A stretch of DNA of 64,000 nucleotides. Origin: Setophaga petechia (lineage: Eukaryota; Chordata; Aves; Passeriformes; Parulidae). Of this stretch, positions 33,651 to 45,072 are shown in pieces; positions within the stretch are counted from its first letter, which is position 1, and every line of letters starts with the position of its first letter. The notes beneath the pieces are model-generated. The model did no database searches. It saw only the letters and a list, made by a program, of their open reading frames with translations, and was not told the origin of the DNA. Position numbers and translations under genes: made by a program. The DNA is taken from NCBI GenBank assembly GCA_024362935.1, contig JANCRA010000010.1, positions 1,436,001 through 1,500,000 of the forward strand, written 5' to 3'.

Positions 33651-34395
33651 TGTTGCGGTGCGCCCCCGCAGTCTCCCTCCCCCTTCCCGGTTCAGTTCAA
33701 CTTTAATTTATTGTATTGTAATGTATTAGTTTCAATTACCCAAGATGGCGCTTGCCAGGTTTCCCCACCCCCTGTTTTTCCCTCTGCAGGGCTGTCCGTC
33801 ATTTGGTTGCTTGGTTACTCCCGCCTTTTTGTATCTTTTAAAACCCCACCCCTGTATGCTAAGTTGTCAGCCTGCCTGCCCGTCACTCTCTGTCCCTGCC
33901 TGCTTCTCCAGAACATTCTCCCCAGGACAGAGGGTGATTGGGCAGGAGAGGGCTGTCCCACCCCTTATGTAATTTCATTTGCCGCCTCCCCATGTCCGTC
34001 ATGTTATGTTTCAAGGTTATTGGCCGGGGGAAGGGGTTCACCTCCCCCTGGTCCCCCTATATATGTTATGTTCTCCCCGCCCCTCGGTGCAGTTCCCTGC
34101 AGCCTCCTCCCTGTCAGTACCCTTCACTCCCTTCAATAAACCTTCCCTCTGCTGTGGAGAACTGCTGCCTCAAGCCTGGTCCTTCACCTTCGGTCGTGCT
34201 GTCGCTTCTGTTTGCTTGGCCTGTTGGAGCTGCCTCCTCCACCACAGACGTGGAGGGAGCTCCGAGAAGGGCATCGATTCCCAGTTGCTCCTGTTGGAGA
34301 TCCTGGATTTTGCAGCTGCTCGTGCCCGGAAGAACAGGCTGTTGGCTGTGCATCTCTGTGGGCCAGCCGGGCTCAGATTCGGCACCGCCACAGCT
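33651..34395 (+). mobile_element. Solo LTR inserted in provirus C gag, TSD GGTACC
   Basis: Flanked by GGTACC (33645-33650 and 34396-34401). Termini are inverted: TGTTGCGGTGC at the left and GCACCGCCACA near the right end, with three extra bases (gct) before the right duplicate. Inside are a TATA-like ctatatatg near 34058 and ttcaataaacc near 34135, giving plus orientation. The 745-bp insert shifts the gag frame. The extra three bases could mean an 8-9-bp duplication with one mismatch instead. Confidence 0.8.
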
Positions 34396-35298
34396 GGTAC
34401 CGAGGCAGCGAGCGAGCCGTCTGCACCCCCCGGAGAGAATGATTCATGGCCAAAACCGGCCCTGGCTGTCCTCCCTCTGAGCAGTGAGCCAATCCCTGGG
34501 GCGGAAAGCGACCTAGCGGGGGCCATTGCCAGGGGATGGGGGGAGGCTTGGGCCGCGCTGGTGAAAGAGGGCTTGGAAAAAGGAGATAATGGTGCAGTTA
34601 CTGCGGCTACACAACTAACATGCCTGGTGACTTTTCCAACTCAGGTGGGGGGAGGTCTGAGAGCAATAATACCTGCTCTTCTCTGGAAGTTACTATCACA
34701 GTTGCAATTGGGAGTTAGTCAGTTTGGAGTGACAGCTGATGAGTTTATGAGGCTAGGAGTGTTTCTTCGCACCGAAACTCAGGCCCTGGCAGGACCAGAT
34801 AAGTGCCGAGAGGCTATGAGATTGATGAGACTGGCTATAGACAGAGTAAAACAACCTAGAGGAGTGCCCATGTACATGGGAATTAAGCAGGGCCAGGAAG
34901 AACCGTTTGGTTTGTTTATGGATAAGGCTGCTGCCTCGATAGAGACAGCAAGGGTACCTGATTATGCGACAGAGGCTATGTTGAAACAGTGTGCTCTTCA
35001 GGACAGCGGTCAGGCTACGAGGAATGTGCTTAACACATTAGGTGCAAAATGGACCATAAAAGAGGCATTAGGGAGAATAGCTCAGATGCCAGTAGGATCA
35101 AAAGCATTCCTGGGAGATGCTATCAAACAGTTAGGGTTCCAGGAGCAGGCAAAGGTTTCCCAAGATCAGGTGTTAGCTGCCCTTGCACCTTTTCAAAGTC
35201 AGACGCAGTTAAGCCGGCTCCACCAGCAAACCGTACGTGATGCTACCGATGTCCCTGCCTCCAACCTGCCAGCACAGGAAGCCCTGGGCTGGACCTAG
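34396..35298 (+). pseudogene. Provirus C gag, capsid part
   Basis: Continuous frame from the GGTACC duplicate to 35298. It has an N-terminal PSAPP motif, the capsid (…PALAVLPLSSEPIPGAESDLAGAIARGWGE… LGVSQFGVTADEFMRLGVFL) and the major homology region (IKQGQEEPFGLFMDKAAASI). No zinc-knuckle nucleocapsid follows; the frame ends and dUTPase-like sequence begins, so nucleocapsid is deleted. Capsid would build the core shell. It is the longest open coding block of the element. Confidence 0.85.
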
Positions 35299-35570
35299 CA
35301 GCCCCTGTAGAAATCACGCTGATGACTCCGCACCCACAAAACATCCCGATGAGGTTAAAGGACCTATTGTTATACGAGGTCGAGCGATGGGTGCACTGCT
35401 TTTAAGGAGATCATCTGCCTCTATGCTTGGATTATTTGTTTTACCTGGAGTTATTGATGTGGATTTTACTGGGAAAATTATGGTTATGGTACACACTCCT
35501 TTTCCAGCACTTCAAATTAACAAGGGGCAATTGTTTGGAATACCGAACGGGCTGCTGGCTGGTTTATGTC
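35299..35570 (+). pseudogene. Provirus C dUTPase remnant
   Basis: In a frame overlapping the end of gag, PIVIRGRAMGALLLRRSS and GLFVLPGVIDVDFTGKI match the look of retroviral dUTPase motifs (G-V-I-D-x-D-x-x-G). The segment ends soon after (FPALQINKGQ). No protease, RT or RNase H follows, so almost all of pro-pol is missing. Confidence 0.65.
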
Positions 35571-36295
35571 CACTTCTTAAAGGCACAGACCCAACAAGTC
35601 CGAGCTGTGTTACTCCGAAGCAGCAACACATTTTTCAGCAAATTATGCACTGTATTACTCAAGGACAAGCTTATCGGCGGGACACAGAGTTGTTGATACA
35701 CCTGACAATTTGGCATGGTCCCAAATACCTCCTTGGTGCACTGACTTAGTTGCAAAAGAAAACGGGGGAGATAGGGGGGCTGTGTGGGTACCTGCCAAGT
35801 GAACTAAACCTGTTCTTGATGCAGTGACTGACAAGCAAGCTGCAACCGCTGCTGTTACAGCTGAAAGGACACTCAAAGGCTGTCAACGGGACTGTGGCCT
35901 GCTGCTGGACCTTTGGGGGACTGGTTGCAACTGTTGGGTCGCTTTCGGAATATTACATACGGGGTCCAGCGGGTCAAAAATGTCTTGGCTGTAATAGCCC
36001 GTATTGTGCTGCTTGGGTGGCTTTGTTTTGCGGGGGTTGTGGTAAAACCTTTTGGTTAGAACAATCCATGAATTGTGGTGTAACAGGTGCTCATTTAACC
36101 ATAATTTTAATGACTAGCAGAGAGAGCTACAAGAACAAACAAGATTAAGAGTCAGTCTGGCTTTAGAGCTTTTTGAAACACCTGAGCAAAAGATCCTAAT
36201 TTGTTATTGTTAAGAACTAAAGCATATCTTTGAAAGGGTTACAGCTCAGATTAAGTCTCATATTGTCTCTGCGAAGTATAGACAATTAGTACAAT
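35571..36295 (+). pseudogene. Provirus C: pol deletion joint, integrase tail and env leader
   Basis: Near 35720-35800 broken frames give …NLAWSQIPPWCTDLVAKENGG and GAVWVPAK, the VPAK end of an integrase C-terminal domain as at 17.4 kb. Downstream are scattered env-leader-like frames (35894-36148) with many Cys. The join between dUTPase and integrase tail marks a deletion of roughly 3 kb relative to a full pol. Function: none possible. Confidence 0.5.
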
Positions 36296-36911
36296 TGTGA
36301 AAAACGCCAATCACTTGCTTTTGAAATTGTTAAAAGTTTAATAGTAATGGAATGGTTATGAAAATAGTAATACAATCGGAGTTATAGTAATTTGGACAAT
36401 TTAAAGCAAGACAATATGAGACAATAAAAGCAAAGAGTTGCAGACATCCAGGTACCTTTTTCTGGGCATCATGAGGCCGAAAAAAGACACCTGTTAACAA
36501 AATATTAACCCTTCAAAACAATAGCCTGTTGCATATTCATACACTTCATACACGATGCATAAATTCCATTCAAACACAGGATTCTGTCTGGTCAGGGTCA
36601 ACTTCTTCCTTCTAATCCTAACAGTGCCTTCAAAGGGGGAAGAAGTTAGTTTCTTCTGATAAGAAGGCAGTAAATTTCCTTTCACGGAAAGATTTAGGTG
36701 TCCTGTGGCTGCTATCTCACTGTGAGGCCTTTCTGTTTAACAAAGCAGCTTACATACCATAGTTTCTATTTTAACAAATTTTATAACTTAAGACTATATT
36801 TAACAGAGTACTTAAGAGAATTAATACAGTATTACTTCATAACACAACACATATAGTATTCATTTTTGGTATTTGCAAAAAGCCAATCATAAAATACATG
36901 CATTTTTCACA
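36296..36911. mobile_element. LTR-like insert in provirus C env
   Basis: A 616-bp AT-rich block running from TGTGAAAAACGC to GCATTTTTCACA, i.e. 12-base inverted ends with one mismatch. Flanks read gtacaa(t) and gtaccc, a 6-base duplication matching at four positions. Orientation unclear. Env-like reading resumes on its right side. Confidence 0.55.
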
Positions 36912-38102
36912 GTACCCATAACACAGCATTCCGTGGTAGGGCCAATTAGCAGCGATCCCGATAAAGAGCTGGATCAGTGCTTGAGTAGATTACAAGAGAA
37001 AACTACAACGATTAAGGACAGTAAGGGCTAAAAGGAATAAGAGGAGAAAGAGGCGTGAAGAAAGGTGAAGTTAAGCTGTGTTGTATTGCTTGGTGTTGTA
37101 GAGGTCAGGTAGCAGAAATTACACGCTTTAATTAGCCAAGAGATAACATCTGGGTATCATTAGCAAAACAAACTAATCAATCATCGCTTTGCCTTAGTTT
37201 AGGAAGAGTTACTAATCTTTTTCGAACTTGTCTTATAAGTTTACCTATTTGGTTTCCAGGGGAATATTGTAGTTTTGGGAACAGTGGCAGTTTATGTAAA
37301 AACTTGGTTTTTTTCGGCCTGTTGCCAACAGCAAGGCAGCTGCAAACAGGTCGGCTGCCAGCAGTGTGAGTTCATATTGTCCTTGAACACATCCCTGCGC
37401 TTTCCCCAGAAGAGTTAGATCTCTTTGGGAATGCAAATGCCGCCCTTACAAACAATCCAAAGGAGAGCTGGTTAAGTTTTGAACCCTTAAATGCCCAAGA
37501 TTTAAATAAGAATAGAGTAAAATGGGGCTAACTTAGACTCATCTCTGAAATGGCATACCAGCAAGACCACAGGGGGGGCCATGTATTTGAGAAAACTATC
37601 ACTGTTCCATCTTAATGTATCTTTCCTAATGTAAGGGTGTAAAAACACAAGCAATAGTTAAACGTAGGGGAATTTAGGTTTTTGGACTAAGCTGCATCAG
37701 GTGGTAGTAGCAACTATTTTACCTGGAAGTGTGGCAGATAAGGCAAGAAACTTCACAAAACAGATAGGGTGCTGGGTTAAAGATGAACTGAATAAGAAAT
37801 CACAGATTTTAGATATGCTTACTATAGATGTGTAAAATGCTTCTTACGCAATGCTTTAGAATAGAGCTGCTATAGATTTTTTGCTTTCAGCGCAGGAGCA
37901 TAGATATAAAGAATTTTATGTGTTGTATAACTTAAAAAGCTTAAGCTTAGAACCACGGTTAAGGAGCCTCGTAGTATATGCACCATTTTAAACATAGTTT
38001 TGATGCTTTTACTTGTTTTGCTTTGTATTTTTAGCTGTATTTCAAAACATAGTCAGTCGCTTGATACGAAAAGATGTGGCAAACAAAGCTTCTTGCTCAA
38101 AA
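36912..38102 (+). pseudogene. Provirus C env remnant
   Basis: Near 37140 the plus strand reads RDNIWVSLAKQTNQSSLCLSL, matching in style the env start at 17.8 kb (PNIWVTLAKAAG). Near 37855 it reads QNRAAIDFLLSAQEH, the counterpart of the TM segment at 18.6 kb; the Cys loop that should follow is lost. Stops and shifts throughout. The element is therefore related in env to the 17-19.7 kb ERV. Confidence 0.6.
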
Positions 38103-38446
38103 AAGAAACGGGGGAAAATGTGGACAGTTTTTTATTGAGACATAGTCGATGGGAAAAAGAGACGTGAGAAAGTACATCTGAGAAAGCAACAGCTGCCTAA
38201 TTCAAGGACATGGTTTCTTTGAGCAAGAAGTTGTTTCATAAAATATGTGATAACAGGAGGTAAAAAAGAAGCCACAAACACCTTGAGAAAGGTGGGACTG
38301 ACTTTTTATAGCTGACCAATAGCGAGCTCTAGTTTTGCAATATGTATGAGCCTTATTACTGTGATTATAAAAGTGTTCCTATTAATCAATAAATTCGAGA
38401 CTTGTCTGTCATCAGAGGGTGAGCAGGTCTCCCGTCTTCCTCGTCA
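38103..38446 (+). mobile_element. Provirus C polypurine tract and 3' LTR
   Basis: The purine run aaagaaacgggggaaaa (38102-38118) directly precedes the LTR start TGTGGACAG at 38119. The 328-bp LTR ends CGTCA at 38446, followed by GGGATC. Six differences from the 5' LTR by eye. Confidence 0.95.
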
Positions 38447-38452
38447 GGGATC

Positions 38453-38590
38453 AGTGCCAAAATTCTGTAATTTAGCCCACAGCAATATATTACAAAGTAC
38501 AAAGTCTGAAGTATTAATTCCCTTATTTCTACACAAAACTTTCCATGTAGCCAGAACATTTTCTTCCTCTTCAGATAAATTATGTTCCAT
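38453..38590 (-). pseudogene. ERV-B gag start (matrix N-terminus), separated by provirus C
   Basis: ATG at 38588-38590 (minus) opens 46 codons (MEHNLSEEEENVLATWK…) ending exactly at the GGGATC duplication (38447-38452). Across provirus C the frame is maintained into 32711, where matrix continues (…SVKAWKKVRDRLWEV…). This proves that provirus C landed in the matrix coding region. Confidence 0.85.
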
Positions 38591-38639
38591 TATTCCTAGT
38601 TGGTGGCTCTAGAATATCATAGAGATAGTGATTTAAAAT

Positions 38640-41300
38640 AATTTTCTTTCTTTTCTTGATAGAAATGGCTTGAAAAGAAAAAGCCAAAATCAAGCAAAAA
38701 TAAGCAATAAGAAGCAGAATTAGAGCGGTAGAGTATATATTACAGTCTGTTAGAGAAGAGAATAGAATGAATATACCATTATATTCTACTATTACATTAT
38801 AATCTATGATTATATATAAGTAATATAGAAATTATAATAGTGGATATCACATTGCAACATAAATTTTAGACATATCATTTTGTCATTGTCCCAGGGTGAC
38901 ATTACGATGCTTGTATCCCCAGTTGTTGTTCTGTTATGCTGGATATTATGTACTGTACCTTCAAGACTGGCTCCAAAGAGCAAAGCTTAGTTTTGTTATC
39001 AAATATCAGTCTGCTCACTGCCTCAACGGTTGGTGGGACAAAGAGATGAGGCAGTACATAGGGCAGCTTTTACTTTTTACTCTTGCTTTTGCTTTGCTCT
39101 TGCTCCTGCTTTGCTTTTGCTTTTGCTTCTGCTTGTTAGTTAGTTTAACCAGGCAGTCCAAATTTTCCCTAGACTGTTTTTCTTTCCTTTTCTTGGAACC
39201 ACTTGAGCCTGCTCCAGACTGGTACCTGGGAAACACCAAGAGTTTGCACCTTGTGGCCTGCAGCAGCTATTCCCAGCACTGGAGGGACTGATAACAGAGC
39301 AACCACTCCCAGGAGAGACTTCCTGAAGTTGTCATCTTTTTCAGAGCGGTGAAAGAGTGGTGTCATCCGGTATTGGTCATTTTGTGTGCTGGGGGGTGTT
39401 TTTCCTGTTAAATAAACAGGTTCTTTCCACTTGTCTCCAAGGAATCCTTCCCGAACTGGTTGGCAGGGAGGGGCCGTGTGTGTTTGCTTTCTGGAGGGGC
39501 TCCCTTTGGATGTTTTCTCCCAAATTTACCCCAAACCAGGACAGTCATATAATACTTACTCATGAATTACATAGAATTATAAATACTGTAATGTAATGTA
39601 ATTCAATATATAATTATAATTCAATAAATATAAGTCAGTATAATACAATTCAATAGTATAAAGCAACATATTATATCGCAAAGTAAACTAAAAATTGAAC
39701 ATAATTATATTTATAGTAATTTATATCTATTCTTTTATAATTACTTCTCAATTACTAAATGGTACTATACCTATTATGGAGTGCTATGTTAATAAATACA
39801 ATGATATAATATTATGCTATATAAATATAAAATATATTACATATGTTTATATTTTACATATTTTATACATCCATATCAACTTTGAAATAACTTTAAACTG
39901 AATTTTCATAGATATTTTAACAAAAAAATACAAATGAATAATAACAATATAATTATAGCAGAACATTTAAATGTGTTAGATTTTTATATAATTACACTAA
40001 CAACTATATAACTGCATTATATAACTATAGTTGCATATATATAAAATTAATATATCCAAAACATATAATGCTACAGATAAGCACTAAGAAGTAATTATTC
40101 TCACACTAACCACAAATTACTATTCAATTATAGTATTTAATATTATTTTTAGCCTACTAACATTTCAATTATTTTGTAGAAGGTAAAATATATATTAAAA
40201 ATATAAATATATAAAACTAAAATATAAAAGAGGGATTTTTAAAGAACTCAAACTATATTTTCAGGACTTTTTTTAATGTTACAAAGCAATTTAAAAAGTC
40301 CTGTTTTGTCCTAAAACAAGTTTAAAAGGCTGGGATTTTTCTCTAATCAGGTTAAAAAAAGGGAACTTGGAGATTTTCTTGGAGCAGAAACCTGCAAAAA
40401 TGTGATACAATTGATTAAAACCCAATTTTCATACATATATATGTATAAAAGTATGTGATAAGGAATTTTTTAAATTTAAGGAATAGGGAACTGGGAGGTT
40501 AGGTAAAAAAGGGTAATTCTGGCTTTTTTCCTAAAAAAATGGAATTTGGGTGTTTGGAGGAAAAATAGGAATAATGAGGTTTGGGAATAAAACATGGGAA
40601 TAAAGGGGTGTTTCTTAAAATATAAGTCAGGGTTGTTTTCTGGGGGTTTTTGCTGTTGGTTTTTTTTTTTTTTTTTAATTGTGGTCTTGAAGAAAAATCA
40701 ACAGGAGTATAAGGAATTGGGATTTTAAAAATTAAAATATACTGAATAAAAGCTGTTCTTCTTTACAAACCCCAATCTAAAAGAAAGTTTATTAAGTCTT
40801 TTTAAAAGGGAAAAAAAAAGAAATAAATTAGGAGGAAAAGAGGATAAAAGGGTTTTTCCTTAAAAATCTAGTTAAGAAATAAGGCTGATAGGGGTTTTGC
40901 ATGAAAAACTAAAGAAAAAGTCAAGAAAATAAGGAATAGGAGGGCTTTTTCCATTAAAATGAATTGTTTTTATTAAAATAGAGCAAATAAAAGGCCTTTT
41001 TTCATAAAAAACAGTAAAAAATAGACTTTTTTTTCTCCCCCAAAAATACAGTCATTGTATCAATGGTGGGTTTTGTTCCTGAAAAAACAGCAAAATAGCT
41101 AATTAGAATTTTACCTCAAAAAAACTCCCCAAAACTAAAAAGTAAACCCAAATAATGAGGATGAAGTGTATTTTCATTTTTTCTTTAGAAAGTGAGGGAA
41201 AAGGGGATGTTTTCATGAAAAAGAAGAAGATTCTAAAGGCTATTGGATTAAAACAAATTATTTTAAAAGGACATTTTTTTGTTAAAAATAATAAATATGA
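38640..41300. other. AT-rich region
   Basis: Long runs of tataatta-type sequence, poly-T at about 40663 and many short A/T homopolymers; no coding frame of interest. It is interrupted by the solo LTR at 38887-39543. It starts just upstream of the ERV-B gag start, where a leader, primer site and 5' LTR would be expected and are not seen. Confidence 0.6.
38887..39543 (+). mobile_element. Solo LTR (family LTR1), TSD GTCAT
   Basis: From TGTCCCAGGGTGAC to CCAGGACA, 657 bp, flanked by gtcat on both sides (38882-38886 and 39544-39548). Homologous over its length to 536-1173, including the pyrimidine-rich middle (cttgctcctgcttt) and the ttaaataaacagg polyadenylation region near 39409. Confidence 0.9.
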
Positions 41301-41845
41301 GGCTGAGAGGTTGTTGGGGAAGACATAAAATGAGGGGGAAAGGGAATTTTCAGGAAAAGACACTCCAGGCTTTTAGGATTTCCTTTTCTGTACAAAAAAG
41401 CATGCAAATAAGTCCAAATTCAAGAAATTTGGGGATTTTGTCTGCAATATGGGGTTGTTGCTTACCACAGAAGGGAAGGAGGAGCCACCAGGACCAACCT
41501 GTGCCACTGCACTGAAAAACACCCAAAATTACTAAAAATTGCTATTTTATGGGAAAAATCCCTGTGAGCCCAGAGATGTCTCCAGAACCCTCAAATAACC
41601 CTCAAAATGCTTTTTTTCACTCCATAGAATCCCTTGGGGCTTATTTTGGCCCCTGTTGCCACCAAATCTACCCCAAAACCTTCCTAACACTATGAATTTT
41701 GCCTCTAATCCCACAAATTTGAGCAAAAATGCTTGTTTTCCCCTTTAAATTCCATACAGTTTGGATCAAAATGGAGTTCAACAAATGAACCAACCCTCCC
41801 TCCCCCTGATATCCACCCTCCAAGGCCACTTCAAATTCCCTAATC

Positions 41846-42485
41846 TGTTGGGGATGATGAAACAGGAAAGCCTTATAAATATGATTGCCTGGCAAAAGAT
41901 TTTGACAATATAGAAGCTATAAGCGAGATTGAAATTAAAGCAAGCTTTGAGATATTTTAGTTACTGAACAACTGGAAAATAATGGTGTGGCCTGACTGAA
42001 GGTGATCCCCTCTTGATGAAACAACACCCTCTGCTTGCAGACAGGTCCAAGGGTCTGAGCAGACCCTACAGCTTGGCAGAAGGGGTCTAAAGAGGAGTTT
42101 TTAGGGCTTAAAATGTAACACAGTATGGTAATGTAATGATTCTTAAAAGCTATATGTAAATGCTATAGGATTTGTATATTGTACTGTATTGGTTAAGTGA
42201 GAATGAAAATATTCAACACAGAAGAAGATTTATTGTATTGTAACGGGAACCTCGCTCTCTTATCCTCTCTTTCACTCTCTCTCCTATCCTCTCATCCTCT
42301 TTCTCTCTATCATCCTCTTTACCACTGTCTTTACTTCTCTTGGGCCTGTTCCGAGCTGTGGCTGGCAGCTCCCAGCAGGGCCCTGCACCCAGGCCCTTTG
42401 CAATAAACCGCAAATTCCACGACCTGGCTTCAGAGGTCTCTTGTCTCCATCTGTCCCGACTGTCCTACCCCCCGATGCTCCTACA
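41846..42485 (+). mobile_element. Solo LTR (family LTR-E), second copy
   Basis: From TGTTGGGGATG to GCTCCTACA, 640 bp, collinear with 10527-11145. Flanks are ctaatc (41840-41845) and ccaatc (42486-42491), a 6-bp duplication with one mismatch. AATAAA lies near 42404. Confidence 0.85.
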
Positions 42486-44540
42486 CCAATCCATTCAGAT
42501 TTGCCCAAAACATTATCCAAAAAGGATAAAGTTTAACCAAAATCACCTGTATTTATGTCAAAATCAGGTTAAAAGTCTGCTGCAGCCCTCCCTCACCAAC
42601 CCCTTACCTTGATGCCACCTCAATACCCCATTTCCACAAAATTCACACTAAAACTTTATGGAAAGGATGAAATTTGGGACCCCAAAATTCCCCAGTGTGG
42701 GTCAAAAGGGTGTTCAAAATCCAAAATAACCCACCTTTCACCCTATCCCACTCAAGTTCCCCCAAATCCTCAATTCAGCATCAAAAAAGGGGGGAAATGT
42801 CCAAATTTTGGGCATGAAGAGGGCAAAAAATCTGAAACCTGCGGGGAAAGCACACAAAAAGGGCAAACCCTTGAGATTTGGGGGGAAATGAGCAAAAATT
42901 AAAAAACTTGGGCACAAAAAGTGTTTAAATCCAACATTTGTGAAGAAAAAGGGTTAAAATTATGAAACTTGTGGGGATAAGGGGGCAAAAGCCATAAAAT
43001 TGGGGAGGGAAAAGGGTAAAAAAATCTGATTTGGGCAAAAAATACCTCCTCAATTTCTGTCCATCCCAAAAGAATAAGGAAATGAGGAAAAAACAGGGAA
43101 TGAAGCCTCCTCACTGACCAGCCTGTCGACGCCAGAATTCCAGGGACTCTGCAGACACGGAGCACTTGTCCCCAAATTGCTCTTTTTATCCCCAAATGGG
43201 TCTCAACCACAGCCAAGCCATGCAGATTTGGGCAGATTCAGCAAAATTTCAGGATGGGATGTGAGGAGGAGGGGCCAGGGAGGCATGACCCACAGTTCCA
43301 CAGAATTTGGGAACTGAAAGCTGAATCCTGTCACTGATAGGATGTGACAGAGTGGAACTCAAAAGAATTGCCATCCCCATGGCACTAACTACTTAAAAAG
43401 AAGGAGGAATTTGTCTTTACAAACAAATGGTGGGCCTGCTGATGAACAAAAATGGATACTAAGAGATAAAAGAAACAACAGGAAGAACCACAAATTCCAT
43501 AGGAATTCCATTGATTGACACAAAGAAAAGAAATAGGGGGGGTATACATTGGAAGGGGGTCTGTACTAGGTGATTCAGGAAGACTGTACCTCTCAAGCAC
43601 CCCAGCCAATGAGGAAAGAGAGAGGGAAATGCAGCAGGGAGGCTGCATCCCCCAAAAATTTGGCAGACCCAGGGGAAATGCCCATGACTTCTTGCATTAT
43701 TTGAATAAAGTTACAGGACTCCTCTGTCTCCTTTTTGGAAAGAAACCTCTGGTGTTTGTGGGTTAATTCTCCTGACACTATGACCCTGGGGAAAGGACAA
43801 ACCAAATCCAGATTTTTTTTACTCTAAATTAATGAACCAAGTCCCAGTGGGGAATTCCAGGTAATGGGAAATTCTGGCCTAAATGACTGAAAAAGCTGAA
43901 GAAAACCAGCTGGAGCCAGGAGAGATGACGGCAAACAGGGAATTAAAGGGCTTTTGCCTTGAAATGAAGACATAAAAATGGGGAAACCCTGAAATCCACA
44001 AAGATCCTCAAAACTGTCCAGAGACCCCACCCCCAAAGCCGCCAAGGGACGCCCAAAACCACTTGGAGATCCCCCAAAACTACCCAGGGATCCCCCTCAG
44101 CCCTCTGAACCTCCCAAACCACAAGGTCTCTCTGGGGAGATGGGTGTCCCTGGAAGGGTTTTGGGGTTCCTGATAAATGACATGGAGAAGAGAAATTTTC
44201 AGTTGCCCTGAAGGTGCTGGATGGAGCTTAAAGACAACTGGCAAAAAAGCTGAAAGTACGTAAAGGTATGCTGAGAGGATCACAAGTACAGCTCGAGCCA
44301 GTGGAAAATAGGTAATGTGGAATGTAGTAAGGTTTTTGTCAAGTTATGTTATTGCAACCTTTTCTGGGGTTCAGGCTGACCCCAGTAAGCTGAAATGGGT
44401 GTCCAGATAGCTCTGACCTCTTTGACCTGTTTAGCACAGCTGTCCAAGCTCCCAAGCAGTTCTTAGTCGCAGGCAACCTTAGCAAGCTTAAGCGATATCG
44501 GCTCTTTAGAGATTTCAGCTCTCAGCTTGCTAGGTGCTGC
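42486..44540. other. No recognised gene; CCCCAAAA-rich sequence
   Basis: Rich in short ccaaaa, ccccaaa and ggggaaa words on both strands, giving many spurious open frames. I recognise no exon, LTR end or RNA gene. Could be degenerate minisatellite DNA. Confidence 0.35.
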
Positions 44541-44544
44541 CCTG

Positions 44545-45072
44545 GCAATACTATTTACAATTGCACGAACAGAACAGGACACTCTGGTCAGTGTCTGAGA
44601 GGTTTAATAAAGCATCAGTCTCATTACATTGTTACAACAATGGAGACAAACAGATGCAACCTTCTCGCTGGATCTAGCAGAATGCCAAAGATACGTAATG
44701 TTACAGCATATCATAAAGCCATTTCCATCTGCGTTTCAGCCAATCACACATAGGGAACAAGAACATTGACAATACTTCTATCCAATCATTTAAAGCACAC
44801 GTAGCTTTGGTAAGCGGCCTACTTTCAAAGACAATAGCTTGTTCATAAGAAGCAAAGCACAAAAGTCTATTCAAACTTTAACCTTCTAAAGATATACATT
44901 AAGTAAACTTGTTACTACTTAAGGCAGCACCTAACATAGGCCTATTCTTTTCTCACATTTTCTCACGTTTGCATTACTAATTTTTCTGCTGCTTTAGCAT
45001 TTAACCTTCTTACTGTCTGAGGCCTGCTTTTTCCTTTCTTAAAACCCTCTGATTTTTAGGATTCCTACAGGT
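44545..45072 (-). mobile_element. LTR fragment of the ERV-B family
   Basis: Strongly similar and collinear to about 26615-27150 (shared phrases include cgaacagaacag, cattgttacaacaatggaga, aaacttgttac.acttaaggcagcacctaacatagg). Truncated at 45072, where the ERV-B copy continues for another ~140 bp. Confidence 0.8.

Larger units (their letters stand above)
32718..38446 (+). mobile_element. Provirus C: nested plus-strand ERV with paired LTRs, TSD GGGATC
   Basis: Both ends are exact: 328-bp LTRs (32718-33045 and 38119-38446) and the 6-bp target duplication GGGATC at 32712-32717 and 38447-38452. Order inside: primer site, gag matrix, an LTR insert, gag capsid, dUTPase remnant, a large pro-pol deletion, integrase tail, env remnant with a 616-bp insert, polypurine tract. 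By eye the LTRs differ at six positions (about 1.8 percent), so the insertion is fairly recent, yet the interior is gutted. A 6-bp duplication fits alpha/betaretrovirus-type integrase. Confidence 0.95.
26634..38590 (-). mobile_element. ERV-B: betaretrovirus-like, env-less provirus (nested host of provirus C)
   Basis: Reading leftward from 38590: gag start (38453-38590), interruption by provirus C (32712-38452 including one copy of the duplication), rest of gag (30777-32711), dUTPase-protease (30103-30800), RT (29081-30209), RNase H (28480-28945), integrase (27471-28440), a ~130-bp spacer, polypurine tract (27292-27303) and 3' LTR (26634-27291). There is no env. No 5' LTR or primer site was found right of 38590; AT-rich DNA begins there. 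dUTPase upstream of protease and two zinc knuckles in gag place it near betaretrovirus/ERVK elements. All coding parts have stops or shifts. Confidence 0.85.
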
